A DNA stretch of 64,000 nt from Heracleum sosnowskyi (lineage: Eukaryota > Streptophyta > Magnoliopsida > Apiales > Apiaceae): contig JAUIZM010000026.1 in the NCBI GenBank assembly GCA_030848705.1, positions 62,001-126,000 on the forward strand, written 5' to 3'. The translations under genes and the position numbers were made by a program. This document shows positions 49,917-61,851 of this stretch, one piece after another. Each line of letters begins with the position of its first letter. The stretch's first letter is position 1. The notes beneath the pieces were generated by a model. That model saw nothing but the letters and a program-made list of their open reading frames with translations. It was not told where the DNA came from and searched no databases.

Positions 49917-51539
49917 TTGTGGATGTTCGTGCCAAAATCAGAGAAGATGCCAGGGGACGCCCGATTACGTATACCTCAAAGGGAGGTATACAAGGAAAAT
50001 GGAGAAAAATTGAAGCGGGCCCTTTTGTCGATATTTTCTCGTAGCTTGACCCTATGGGTCTATAGAATTGCAGAAAAGTTCATTTGGGGATGTCCGTGTA
50101 TGAATCGGAGCAGATACCAGGGGACGCCCCATTACGTATACCTCAAAGGGAGGTATACAAGGAAAATGGGGAAAAATTGAAGCGGGTCGTTTTGTGGATA
50201 TTTTCTCATAGCTTGACCCTATGGGTTTATAGAATTGTACAAAAGTTCATTTGGGGATGTCCGTGCATGAATCGGAGCAGATACCAGGGGATGCCCGATT
50301 ACGTATACCTCTAAAGGGAGGTATACAAGGAAAATGAAGAAAAATTGCAGTGGGCCCTTTTGTGGATATTTTCTCGTAGCTTGACCCTATGGGTTTATAG
50401 AATTACAGAAAAGTTCATTTGGGGATGTCCGTGTATGAATCGGAGCAGATACCAAGAGACGCCCGATTACGTATACCTCTAAACGGAGGTGTACAAGGAA
50501 AATGGAGAAAAATTGAAGCGGGCCCTTTTGTGGATATTTTCTCGTAGCTTGACCCTATGGGTTTATAGAATTGCAGAAAAGTTCATTTGTGGATGTTCGT
50601 GCCTGAATCAGAGAAGATACCAGGGGACGCCCGATTACGTATACCTCTAAAGGGAGGTATACAAGGAAAATGGAGAAAAATTGAAGTGGGCCGTTTTTTG
50701 GATATTTTCTCGTAGCTTGACCCTATGGGTTTATAGAATTACAGAAAAGTTCATTTGGGGATGTCCGTGTATGAATCGGAGCAGATACCAGGAGACGCCA
50801 CCTCTAAAGGGAGGTGTATAAGGAAAATGGAGAAAAATTGAAGCAGGCCCTTTTATGGATATTTTCTCGTAGCTTGACCCTATGGGTTTATAGAATTGCA
50901 GAAAAGTTCATTTGGGGATGTCCGTGCCTGAATCGGAGAAGATACTAGGGGACGCCCGATTACGTATACCTCTAAAGGGAGGTATACAAGGAAAATGGAG
51001 AAAAATTGAAGCAGGCCCTTTTGTGGATATTTTCTCGTAGCTTGACCCTATGGGTTTATAGAATTGCATAAAAGTTCATTTGTGGATGTTCGTGCCTGAA
51101 TCAGAGAAGATACCAGGGGACGCCCGATTACGTATACCTCTAAAGGGAGGTATACATGGAAAATGGAGAAAAATTGAAGTGGGCCGTTTTTTGGATATTT
51201 TCTCGTAGCTTGTCCGTGCCTGAATCGGAGAAGATACCAGGGGACGCCCGATTACGTATGCCTCTAAAGGGAGGTATACAAGGAAAATGGAGAAAAATTG
51301 AAGCATGCCCTTTTGTGGATATTTTCTCGTAGCTTGACCCTATGGATTTATAGAACTGCAGAAAAGTTCATTTGGGGATGTCTGTGTATGAATCTGAGCA
51401 GATACCAGGGGACGCCCGATTACGTACACCTCTAAAGGGAGCTATAAAAGGAAAATGGGGAAAAATTGAAGCGGGCCGTTTTGTGGATATTTTCTCGAAG
51501 CGTGACCCTTTGGGTTTATAGAATTTCATAAAAGTTCAT
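49917..51539 (+). repeat. Unit 25, 10 monomers, 1623 bp
   Basis: It is a copy of unit 22 at an offset of 4430 bp, including the CCAAAATCAGAG key monomer, both CCTCAAAGGG junctions, the 11-bp deletion (about 50794) and the GTATACATGG change. The difference I saw is GAAGCATGCCC near 51300. Confidence 0.9.
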
Positions 51540-54347
51540 TTGTGGATGTTCGTGCCTGAATCAGAAAAGATGCCAGGGGACGCCCGATTACGTATACCTC
51601 AAAGGGAGGTATACAAGGAAAATGGAGAAAAATTGAAGCGGGCCCTTTTGTCGATATTTTCTCGTAGCTTGACCCTATGGGTCTATAGAATTGCAGAAAA
51701 GTTCATTTGGGGATGTCCGTGTATGAATCAGAGCAGATACCAGGGGACGCCCCATTACGTATACCTCTAAAGAGAGGTATACAAGGAAAATGGGGAAAAA
51801 TTGAAGCGGGCCGTTTTGTGGATATTTTCTCATAGCTTGACCCTATGGGTTTATAGAATTGCACAAAAGTTCATTTGAGGATGTCCGTGCATGAATCGGA
51901 GCAGATACTAGGGGACGCCCGATTACGTATACCTAAGAGAGGTATACAAGGAAAATGAAGAAAAATTGAAGCGGGCCCTTTTGTGGATATTTTCTCGTAG
52001 CTTGACCCTATGGGTTTATAGAATTGCAGAAAAGTTCATTTGGGGATGTCCGTGCCTGAATCGGAGAAGATACCTGGGGACGCCCGATTACGTATACCTC
52101 TAAAGGGAGGTATACAAGGAAAATGGAGAAAAATTGAAGCAGGCCCTTTTGTGGATATTTTCTCGTAGCTTGACCCTATGGGTTTATAGAATTACAGAAA
52201 AGTTCATTTGGGGATGTCCGTGTATGAATCGGAGCAGATACCAGGAGACGCCCGATTACGTATACCTCTAAACGGAGGTGTACAAGGAAAATGGAGAAAA
52301 ATTGAAGCGGGCCCTTTTGTGGATATTTTCTCGTAGCTTGACCCTATGGGTTTATAGAATTGCAGAAAAGTTCATTTTTGGATGTTCGTGCCTGAATCAG
52401 AGAAGATACCAGGGGACGCCCGATTACGTATACCTCTAAAGGAAGGTATACAAGGAAAATGGAGAAAAATTGAAGTGGGCCGTTTTTTGGATATTTTCTC
52501 GTAGCTTCACCCTATGGGTTTATAGAATTACAGAAAAGTTCATTTGGGGATGTCCGTGTATGAATCGGAGCAGATACCAGGGGACGCCCGATTACGTATA
52601 CCTCTAAAGGGGGGTGTACAAGGAAAATGGAGAAAAATTGAAGCGGGCCCTTTTGTGGATATTTTCTCGTAGCTTGACCCTATGGGTTTATAGAATTACA
52701 GAAAAGTTCATTTGGGGATGTCCGTGTATGAATCGGAGCAGATACCAGGGGACGCCCGATTACGTATACCTCTAAAGGGAGGTGTACAAGGAAAATGGAG
52801 AAAAATTGAAGCGGGCCCTTTTGTGGATATTTTCTCGTAGCTTGACCCTATGGGTTTATAGAATTGCAGAAAAGTTCATTTGTGGATGTTCGTGCCTGAA
52901 TCAGAGAAGATACCAGGGGACGCCCGATTACGTATACCTCTAAAGGGAGGTATACAAGGAAAATGGAGAAAAATTGAAGTGGGCCGTTTTTTGGATATTT
53001 TCTCGTAGCTTGACCCTATGGGTTTATAGAATTACAGAAAAGTTCATTTGGGGATGTCCGTGTATGAATCGGAGCAGATACCAGGAGACGCCCGATTACG
53101 TATACCTCTAAAGGGAGGTGTATAAGGAAAATGGAAAAAAATTGAAGCAGGCCCTTTTATGGATATTTTCTCGTAGCTTGACCCTATGGGTTTATAGAAT
53201 TGCAGAAAAGTTCATTTGGGGATGTCCGTGCCTGAATCGGAGAAGATACTAGGGGACGCCCGATTACGTATACCTCTAAAGGGAGGTATACAACGAAAAT
53301 GGAGAAAAATTGAAGCAGGCCCTTTTGTGGATATTTTCTCGTAGCTTGACCCTATGGGTTTATAGAATTGCATAAAAGTTCATTTGTGGATGTTCGTGCC
53401 TGAATCAGAGAAGATACCAGGGGACGCCCGATTACGTATACCTCTAAAGGGAGGTATACATGGAAAATGGAGAAAAATTGAAGTGGGCCGTTTTTTGGAT
53501 ATTTTCTCGTAGCTTGACGCTATGGGTTTATAGAATTACAGAAAAGTTCATTTGGGGATGTTCGTGTATGAATCAGAGCAGATACCAGGAGACGCCCGAT
53601 TACGTATACCTCTAAAGGGAGGTGTATAAGGAAAATGGAGAAAAATTGAAGCAGGCCCTTTTATGGATATTTTCTCGTAGCTTGACCCTATGGGTTTATA
53701 GAATTGCAGAAAAGTTCATTTGGGGATGTCCATGCCTGAATCGGAGAAGATACTAGGGGACGCCCGATTACGTATACCTCTAAAGGGAGGTATACAAGGA
53801 AAATGGAGAAAAATTGAAGCAGGCCCTTTTGTGGATATTTTCTCGTAGCTTGACCCTATGGGTTTATAGAATTGCATAAAAGTTCATTTGTGGATGTTCG
53901 TGCCTGAATCAGAGAAGATACCAGGGGACGCCCGATTACGTATACCTCTAAAGGGAGGTATACATGGAAAATGGAGAAAAATTGAAGTGGGCCGTTTTTT
54001 GGATATTTTCTCGTAGCTTGTCCGTGCCTGAATCGGAGAAGATACCAGGGGACGCCCGATTACGTATGCCTCTAAAGGGAGGTATACAAGGAAAATGGAG
54101 AAAAATTGAAGCAGGCCCTTTTGTGGATATTTTCTCGTAGCTTGACCCTATGGATTTATAGAACTGCAGAAAAGTTCATTTGGGGATGTCTGTGTATGAA
54201 TCTGAGCAGATACCAGGGGACGCCCGATTACGTACACCTCTAAAGGGAGCTATAAAAGGAAAATGGGGAAAAATTGAAGCGGGCCGTTTTGTGGATATTT
54301 TCTCGAAGCGTGACCCTTTGGGTTTATAGAATTTCATAAAAGTTCAT
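51540..54347 (+). repeat. Unit 26, 17 monomers, 2808 bp
   Basis: It follows unit 23 to about 53010. Where unit 23 has the 44-bp deletion, this unit is intact and adds six monomers, three of which are a 504-bp tandem copy, before reaching its own 44-bp deletion at 54020/54021. Confidence 0.86.
53010..54017 (+). repeat. 504-bp tandem duplication (three monomers)
   Basis: ATTACAGAAA at 53031 recurs at 53535, exactly 3x168 bp later, with GGTGTATAAGG and CTTTTATGG following in both. Differences include CAACGAAAATGG (about 53291) and TCCATGCC (about 53728). Confidence 0.88.
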
Positions 54348-56146
54348 TTGTGGATGTTCGTGCCTGAATCAGAAAAGATGCCAGGGGACGCCCGATTACG
54401 TATACCTCAAAGGGAGGTATACAAGGAAAATGGAGAAAAATTGAAGCGGGCCCTTTTGTCGATATTTTCTCGTAGCTTGACCCTATGGGTCTATAGAATT
54501 GCAGAAAAGTTCATTTGGGGATGTCCGTGTATGAATCAGAGCAGATACCAGGGGACGCCCCATTACGTATACCTCTAAAGAGAGGTATACAAGGAAAATG
54601 GGGAAAAATTGAAGCGGGCCGTTTTGTGGATATTTTCTCATAGCTTGACCCTATGGGTTTATAGAATTGCACAAAAGTTCATTTGAGGATGTCCGTGCCT
54701 GAATCGGAGCAGATACTAGGGGACGCCCGATTACGTATACCTAAGAGAGGTATACAAGGAAAATGAAGAAAAATTGAAGCGGGCCCTTTTGTGGATATTT
54801 TCTCGTAGCTTGACCCTATGGGTTTATAGAATTACAGAAAAGTTCATTTGGGGATGTCCGTGCCTGAATCGGAGAAGATACCTGGGGACGCCCGATTACG
54901 TATACCTCTAAAGGGAGGTATACAAGGAAAATGGAGAAAAATTGAAGCAGGCCCTTTTGTGGATATTTTCTCGTAGCTTGACCCTATGGGTTTATAGAAT
55001 TACAGAAAAGTTCATTTGGGGATGTCCGTGTATGAATCGGAGCAGATACCAGGAGACGCCCGATTACGTATACCTCTAAACGGAGGTGTACAAGGAAAAT
55101 GGAGAAAAATTGAAGCGGGCCCTTTTGTGGATATTTTCTCGTAGCTTGACCCTATGGGTTTATAGAATTGCAGAAAAGTTCATTTGTGGATGTTCGTGCC
55201 TGAATCAGAGAAGATACCAGGGGACGCCCTATTACGTATACCTCTAAAGGAAGGTATACAAGGAAAATGGAGAAAAATTGAAGTGGGCCGTTTTTGGATA
55301 TTTTCTCGTAGCTTCACCCTATGGGTTTATAGAATTACAGAAAAGTTCATTTGGGGATGTCCGTGTATGAATCGGAGCAGATACCAGGGGACGCCCGATT
55401 ACGTATACCTCTAAAGGGGGGTGTACAAGGAAAATGGAGAAAAATTGAAGCGGGCCCTTTTGTGGATATTTTCTCGTAGCTTGACCCTATGGGTTTATAG
55501 AATTACAGAAAAGTTCATTTGGGGATGTCCGTGCCTGAATCGGAGAAGATACCAGGGGACGCCCGATTACGTATACCTCTAAAGGGAGGTATACAAGGAA
55601 AATGGAGAAAAATTGAAGCAGGCCCTTTTGTGGATATTTTCTCGTAGCTTGACCCTATGGGTTTATAGAATTGCATAAAAGTTCATTTGTGGATGTTCGT
55701 GCCTGAATCAGAGAAGATACCAGGGGACGCCCGATTACGTATACCTCTAAAGGGAGGTATACAAGGAAAATGGAGAAAAATTGAAGTGGGCCGTTTTTTG
55801 GATATTTTCTCGTAGCTTGTCCGTGCCTGAATCGGAGAAGATACCAGGGGACGCCCGATTACGTATGCCTCTAAAGGGAGGTATACAAGGAAAATGGAGA
55901 AAAATTGAAGCAGGCCCTTTTGTGGATATTTTCTCGTAGCTTGACCCTATGGATTTATAGAACTGCAGAAAAGTTCATTTGGGGATGTCTGTGTATGAAT
56001 CTGAGCAGATACCAGGGGACGCCCGATTACGTACACCTCTAAAGGGAGCTATAAAAGGAAAATGGGGAAAAATTGAAGCGGGCCGTTTTGTGGATATTTT
56101 CTCGAAGCGTGACCCTTTGGGTTTATAGAATTGCATAAAAGTTCAT
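54348..56146 (+). repeat. Unit 27, 11 monomers, 1799 bp
   Basis: It is close to unit 23, with CCTAAGAG, CTAAACGG, CTTCACCC and the 44-bp deletion at 55819/55820. It has private changes (GACGCCCTATTACG near 55228; one T lost in GGGCCGTTTTTGG near 55290). Losses of 44, 3, 1 and 1 explain the length. Confidence 0.87.
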
Positions 56147-57488
56147 TTGTGGATGTTCGTGCCTGAATCAGAAAAGATGTCAGGGGACGCCCGATTACGT
56201 ATACCTCAAAGGGAGGTATACAAGGAAAATGGAGAAAAATTGAAGCGGGCCCTTTTGTCGATATTTTCTCGTAGCTTGACCCTATGGGTCTATAGAATTG
56301 CAGAAAAGTTCATTTGGGGATGTCCGTGTATGAATCAGAGCAGATACCAGGGGACGCCCCATTACGTATACCTCTAAAGAGAGGTATACAAGGAAAATGG
56401 GGAAAAATTGAAGCGGGCCATTTTGTGGATATTTTCTCATAGCTTGACCCTATGGGTTTATAGAATTGCACAAAAGTTCATTTGAGGATGGCCGTGCATG
56501 AATCGGAGCAGATACTAGGGGACGCCCGATTACGTATACCTAAGAGAGGTATACAAGGAAAATGAAGAAAAATTGAAGCGGGCCCTTTTGTGGATATTTT
56601 CTCGTAGCTTGACCCTATGGGTTTATAGAATTACAGAAAATTTCATTTGGGGATGTCCGTGTATGAATCGGAGCAGATACCAGGAGACGCCCGATTACGT
56701 ATACCTCTAAAGGGAGGTGTACAAGGAAAATGGAGAAAAATTGAAGCGGGCCCTTTTGTGGATATTTTCTTATAGCTTGACCCTATGGGTTTATAGAATT
56801 GCAGAAAATTTCATTTGGGGATGTCCGTGCCTGAATCGGAGAAGATACCTGGGGACGCCCGATTACGTATACCTCTAAAGGGAGGTATACAAGGAAAATG
56901 GAGAAAAATTGAAGCAGACCCTTTTGTGGATATTTTCTCGTAGCTTGACCCTATGGGTTTATAGAATTGCATAAAAGTTCATTTGTGGATGTTCGTGCCT
57001 GAATCAGAGAAGATACCAGGGGACGCCCGATTACGTATACCTCTAAAGGGAGGTATACAAGGAAAATGGAGAAAAATTGAAGTGGGCCGTTTTTTGGATA
57101 TTTTCTCGTAGCTTGACCCTATGGGTTTATAGAATTGCAGAAAAGTTCATTTGGGGATGTCCGTGCCTGAATCGGAGAAGATACCAGGGGACGCCCGATT
57201 ACGTATACCTCTAAAAGGAGGTATACAAGGAAAATGGAGAAAAATTGAAGCAGGCCCTTTTGTGGATATTTTCTCGTAGCTTAACCCTATGGGTTTATAG
57301 AACTGCAGAAAAGTTCATTTGGGGATGTCCGTGTATGAATCTGAGCAGATACCAGGGGATGCCCGATTACGTACACCTCTCTAAAGGGAGCTATAAAAGG
57401 AAAATGGGGAAAAATTGAAGCGGGCCGTTTTGTGGATATTTTCTCGAAGCGTGACCCTTTGGGTTTATAGAATTGCATAAAAGTTCAT
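56147..57488 (+). repeat. Unit 28, 8 monomers, 1342 bp
   Basis: It has the full M1-M8 order without the 44-bp deletion, so M7 is intact at about 57120. It has CCTAAGAG and a 2-bp gain, CACCTCTCTAAAGG, near 57377. Loss of 3 and 1 and gain of 2 give 8x168 minus 2. Confidence 0.87.
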
Positions 57489-58875
57489 TTGTGGATGTTC
57501 GTGCCTGAATCAGAGAAGATGCCAGGGGATGCCCGATTACGTATACCTCAAAGGGAGGTATACAAGGAAAATGGAGAAAAATTGAAGCGGGCCCTTTTGT
57601 CGATATTTTCTCGTAGCTTGACCCTATGGGTCTATAGAATTGCAGAAAAGTTCATTTGGGGATGTCCGTGTATGAATCGGAGCAGATACCAGGGGACGCC
57701 CCATTACGTATACCTCTAAAGAGAGGTATACAAGGAAAATGGGGAAAAATTGAAGCGGGTCGTTTTGTGGATATTTTCTCATAGCTTGACCCTATGGGTT
57801 TATAGAATTGTACAAAAGTTCATTTGGGGATGTCCGTGCATGAATCGGAGCAGATACCAGGGGATGCCCTATTACGTATACCTCTAAAGGGAGGTATACA
57901 AGGAAAATGAAGAAAAATTGCAGTGGGCCCTTTTGTGGATATTTTCTCGTAGCTTGACCCTATGGGTTTATAGAATTACAGAAAAGTTCATTTGGGGATG
58001 TCCGTGTATGAATCGGAGCAGATACCAAGAGACGCCCGATTACGTATACCTCTAAACGGAGGTGTACAAGGAAAATGGAGAAAAATTGAAGCGGGCCCTT
58101 TTGTGGATATTTTCTCGTAGCTTGACCCTATGGGTTTATAGAATTGCAGAAAAGTTCATTTGTGGATGTTCGTGCCTGAATCAGAGAAGATACCAGGGGA
58201 CGCCCGATTACGTATACCTCTAAAGGGAGGTATACAAGGAAAATGGAGAAAAATTGAAGTGGGCCGTTTTTTGGATATTTTCTCGTAGCTTGACCCTATG
58301 GGTTTATAGAATTACAGAAAAGTTCATTTGGGGATGTCCGTGTATGAATCGGAGCAGATACCAGGAGACGCCCGATTACGTAAACCTCTAAAGGGAGGTG
58401 TATAAGGAAAATGGAGAAAAATTGAAGTGGGCCCTTTTATGGATATTTTCTCGTAGCTTGACCCTATGGGTTTATAGAATTGCAGAAAAGTTCATTTGGG
58501 GATGTCCGTGCCTGAATCGGAGAAGATACCAGGGGACGCCCGATTACGTATACCTCTAAAGGGAGGTATACAAGGAAAATGGAGAAAAATTGAAGCAGGC
58601 CCTTTTGTGGATATTTTCTCGTAGCTTGACCCTATGGGTTTATAGAATTGCATAAAAGTTCATTTGTGGATGTTCGTGCCTGAATCAGAGAATGCAGAAA
58701 AGTTCATTTGGGGATGTCTGTGTATGAATCTGAGCAGATACCAGGGGACGCCCGATTACGTACACCTCTAAAGGGAGCTATAAAAGGAAAATGGGGAAAA
58801 ATTGAAGCGGGCCGTTTTGTGGATATTTTCTCGAAGCGTGACCCTTTGGGTTTATAGAATTTCATAAAAGTTCAT
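57489..58875 (+). repeat. Unit 29, 9 monomer equivalents, 1387 bp
   Basis: It starts like unit 22 (TTGTACAAAAG, CCAAGAGACGCC, CTAAACGG) and ends in a 124-bp deletion at about 58692 that joins M6 to M8. The junction-to-junction distance there (58561 to 58773) is 212 bp instead of 336. This plus the key-monomer base explains the length. Confidence 0.87.
58685..58700. other. 124-bp deletion fusing M6 to M8
   Basis: GAATCAGAGAA is joined to TGCAGAAAAG at about 58692, so two monomers occupy 212 bp. I saw only this copy in the window. It skips the tail of M6 and the first half of the following monomers. Confidence 0.85.
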
Positions 58876-61851
58876 TTGTGGATGTTCGTGCCTGAATCAG
58901 AAAAGATGCCAGGGGACGCCCGATTACGTATACCTCAAAGGGAGGTATACAAGGAAAATGGAGAAAAATTGAAGCGGGCCCTTTTGTCGATATTTTCTCG
59001 TAGCTTGATCCTATGGGTCTATAGAATTGCAGAAAAGTTCATTTGGGGATGTCCGTGTATGAATCAGAGCAGATACCAGGGGACGCCCCATTACGTATAC
59101 CTCTAAAGAGAGGTATACAAGGAAAATGGGGAAAAATTGAAGCGGGCCGTTTTGTGGATATTTTCTCATAGCTTGACCCTATGGGTTTATAGAATTGCAC
59201 AAAAGTTCATTTGAGGATGTCCGTGCATGAATCGGAGCAGATACTAGGGGACGCCCGATTACGTATACCTAAGAGAGGTATACAAGGAAAATGAAGAAAA
59301 ATTGAAGCGGGCCCTTTTGTGGATATTTTCTCGTAGCTTGACCCTATGGGTTTATAGAATTACAGAAAATTTCATTTGGGGATGTCCGTGTATGAATCGG
59401 AGAAGATACCAGGAGACGCCCGATTACATATACCTCTAAAGGGAGGTGTACAAGGAAAATGGAGAAAAATTGAAGCGGGCCCTTTTGTGGATATTTTCTC
59501 GTAGCTTGACCCTATGGGTTTATAGAATTGCAGAAAAGTTCATTTGGGGATGTCCGTGCCTGAATCGGAGAAGATACCTGAGGACGCCCGATTACGTATA
59601 CCTCTAAAGGGAGGTATACAAGGAAAATGGAGAAAAATTGAAGCAGGCCCTTTTGTGGATATTTTCTCGTAGCTTGACCCTATGGGTTTATAGAATTACA
59701 GAAAAGTTCATTTGGGGATGTCCGTGTATGAATCAGAGCAGATACCAGGAGACGCCCGATTACGTATACCTCTAAACGGAGGTGTACAAGGAAAATGGAG
59801 AAAAATTGAAGCGGGCCCTTTTGTGGATATTTTCTCGTAGCTTGACCCTATGGGTTTATAGAATTGCAGAAAAGTTCATTTGTGGATGTTCGTGCCTGAA
59901 TCAGAGAAGATACCAGGGGACGCCCGATTACGTATACCTCTAAAGGAAGGTATACAAGGAAAATGGAGAAAAATTGAAGTGGGCCGTTTTTTGGATATTT
60001 TCTCGTAGCTTGACCCTATGGGTTTATAGAATTACAGAAAAGTTCATTTGGGGATGTCCGTGTATGAATCGGAGCAGATACCAGGAGACGCCCGATTACG
60101 TATACCTCTAAAGGGAGGTGTATAAGGAAAATGGAGAAAAATTGAAGCGGGCCCTTTTGTGGATATTTTCTCGTAGCTTGACCCTATGGGTTTATAGAAT
60201 TGCAGAAAAGTTCATTTGGGGATGTCCGTGCCTGAATCGGAGAAGATACCAGGGGACGCCCGATTACGTATACCTCTAAAGGGAGGTATACAAGGAAAAT
60301 GGAGAAAAATTGAAGCAGGCCCTTTTGTGGATATTTTCTCGTAGCTTGACCCTATGGGTTTATAGAATTACAGAAAATTTCATTTGGGGATGTCCGTGTA
60401 TGAATCGGAGAAGATACCAGGAGACGCCCGATTACATATACCTCTAAAGGGAGGTGTACAAGGAAAATGGAGAAAAATTGAAGCGGGCCCTTTTGTGGAT
60501 ATTTTCTCGTAGCTTGACCCTATGGGTTTATAGAATTGCAGAAAAGTTCATTTGGGGATGTCCGTGCCTGAATCGGAGAAGATACCTGAGGACGCCCGAT
60601 TACGTATACCTCTAAAGGGAGGTATACAAGGAAAATGGAGAAAAATTGAAGCAGGCCCTTTTGTGGATATTTTCTCGTAGCTTGACCCTATGGGTTTATA
60701 GAATTACAGAAAAGTTCATTTGGGGATGTCCGTGTATGAATCAGAGCAGATACCAGGAGACGCCCGATTACGTATACCTCTAAACGGAGGTGTACAAGGA
60801 AAATGGAGAAAAATTGAAGCGGGCCCTTTTGTGGATATTTTCTCGTAGCTTGACCCTATGGGTTTATAGAATTGCAGAAAAGTTCATTTGTGGATGTTCG
60901 TGCCTGAATCAGAGAAGATACCAGGGGACGCCCGATTACGTATACCTCTAAAGGAAGGTATACAAGGAAAATGGAGAAAAATTGAAGTGGGCCGTTTTTT
61001 GGATATTTTCTCGTAGCTTGACCCTATGGGTTTATAGAATTACAGAAAAGTTCATTTGGGGATGTCCGTGTATGAATCGGAGCAGATACCAGGAGACGCC
61101 CGATTACGTATACCTCTAAAGGGAGGTGTATAAGGAAAATGGAGAAAAATTGAAGCGGGCCCTTTTGTGGATATTTTCTCGTAGCTTGACCCTATGGGTT
61201 TATAGAATTGCAGAAAAGTTCATTTGGGGATGTCCGTGCCTGAATCGGAGAAGATACCAGGGGACGCCCGATTACGTATACCTCTAAAGGGAGGTATACA
61301 AGGAAAATGGAGAAAAATTGAAGCAGGCCCTTTTGTGGATATTTTCTCGTAGCTTGACCCTATGGGTTTATAGAATTGCATAAAAGTTCATTTGTGGATG
61401 TTCGTGCCTGAATCAGAGAAGATACCAGGGGACGCCCGATTACGTATACCTCTAAAGGGAGGTATACAAGGAAAATGGAGAAAAATTAAAGTGGGCCGTT
61501 TTTTGGATATTTTCTCGTAGCTTGTCCGTGCCTGAATCGGAGAAGATACCAGGGGACGCCCGATTACGTATGCCTCTAAAGGGAGGTATACAAGGAAAAT
61601 GGAGAAAAATTGAAGCAGGCCCTTTTGTGGATATTTTCTCGTAGCTTGACCCTATGGATTTATAGAACTGCAGAAAAGTTCATTTGGGGATGTCTGTGTA
61701 TGAATCTGAGCAGATACCAGGGGACGCCCGATTACGTACACCTCTAAAGGGAGCTATAAAAGGAAAATGGGGAAAAATTGAAGCGGGCCGTTTTGTGGAT
61801 ATTTTCTCGAAGCGTGACCCTTTGGGTTTATAGAATTGCATAAAAGTTCAT
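58876..61851 (+). repeat. Unit 30, 18 monomers, 2976 bp
   Basis: It contains a 1008-bp (six-monomer) tandem duplication marked by GATTACATATACC and GATACCTGAGGACG variants. The 44-bp deletion is at 61524/61525. Losses of 44, 3 and 1 explain 18x168 minus 48. Confidence 0.87.
59350..61365 (+). repeat. 1008-bp tandem duplication (six monomers)
   Basis: TACAGAAAAT at 59361 recurs at 60369. GATTACATATACC, GATACCTGAGGACG, CTAAACGG and GGAAGGTATAC recur 1008 bp apart. I saw no substitution between copies in the parts compared. Confidence 0.9.

Larger units (their letters stand above)
44150..53009 (+). repeat. 4430-bp near-identical tandem duplication (27 monomers)
   Basis: Units 21-23 are repeated as units 24-26. 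Many private variants recur exactly 4430 bp apart (CTATGGCTTT, CTGAACAG, CCAAAATCAG, the 11-bp deletion, GTATACATGG, GGGGGGTGTAC). I noticed three substitutions over the block, near 49237, 51303 and 52376. Confidence 0.92.
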
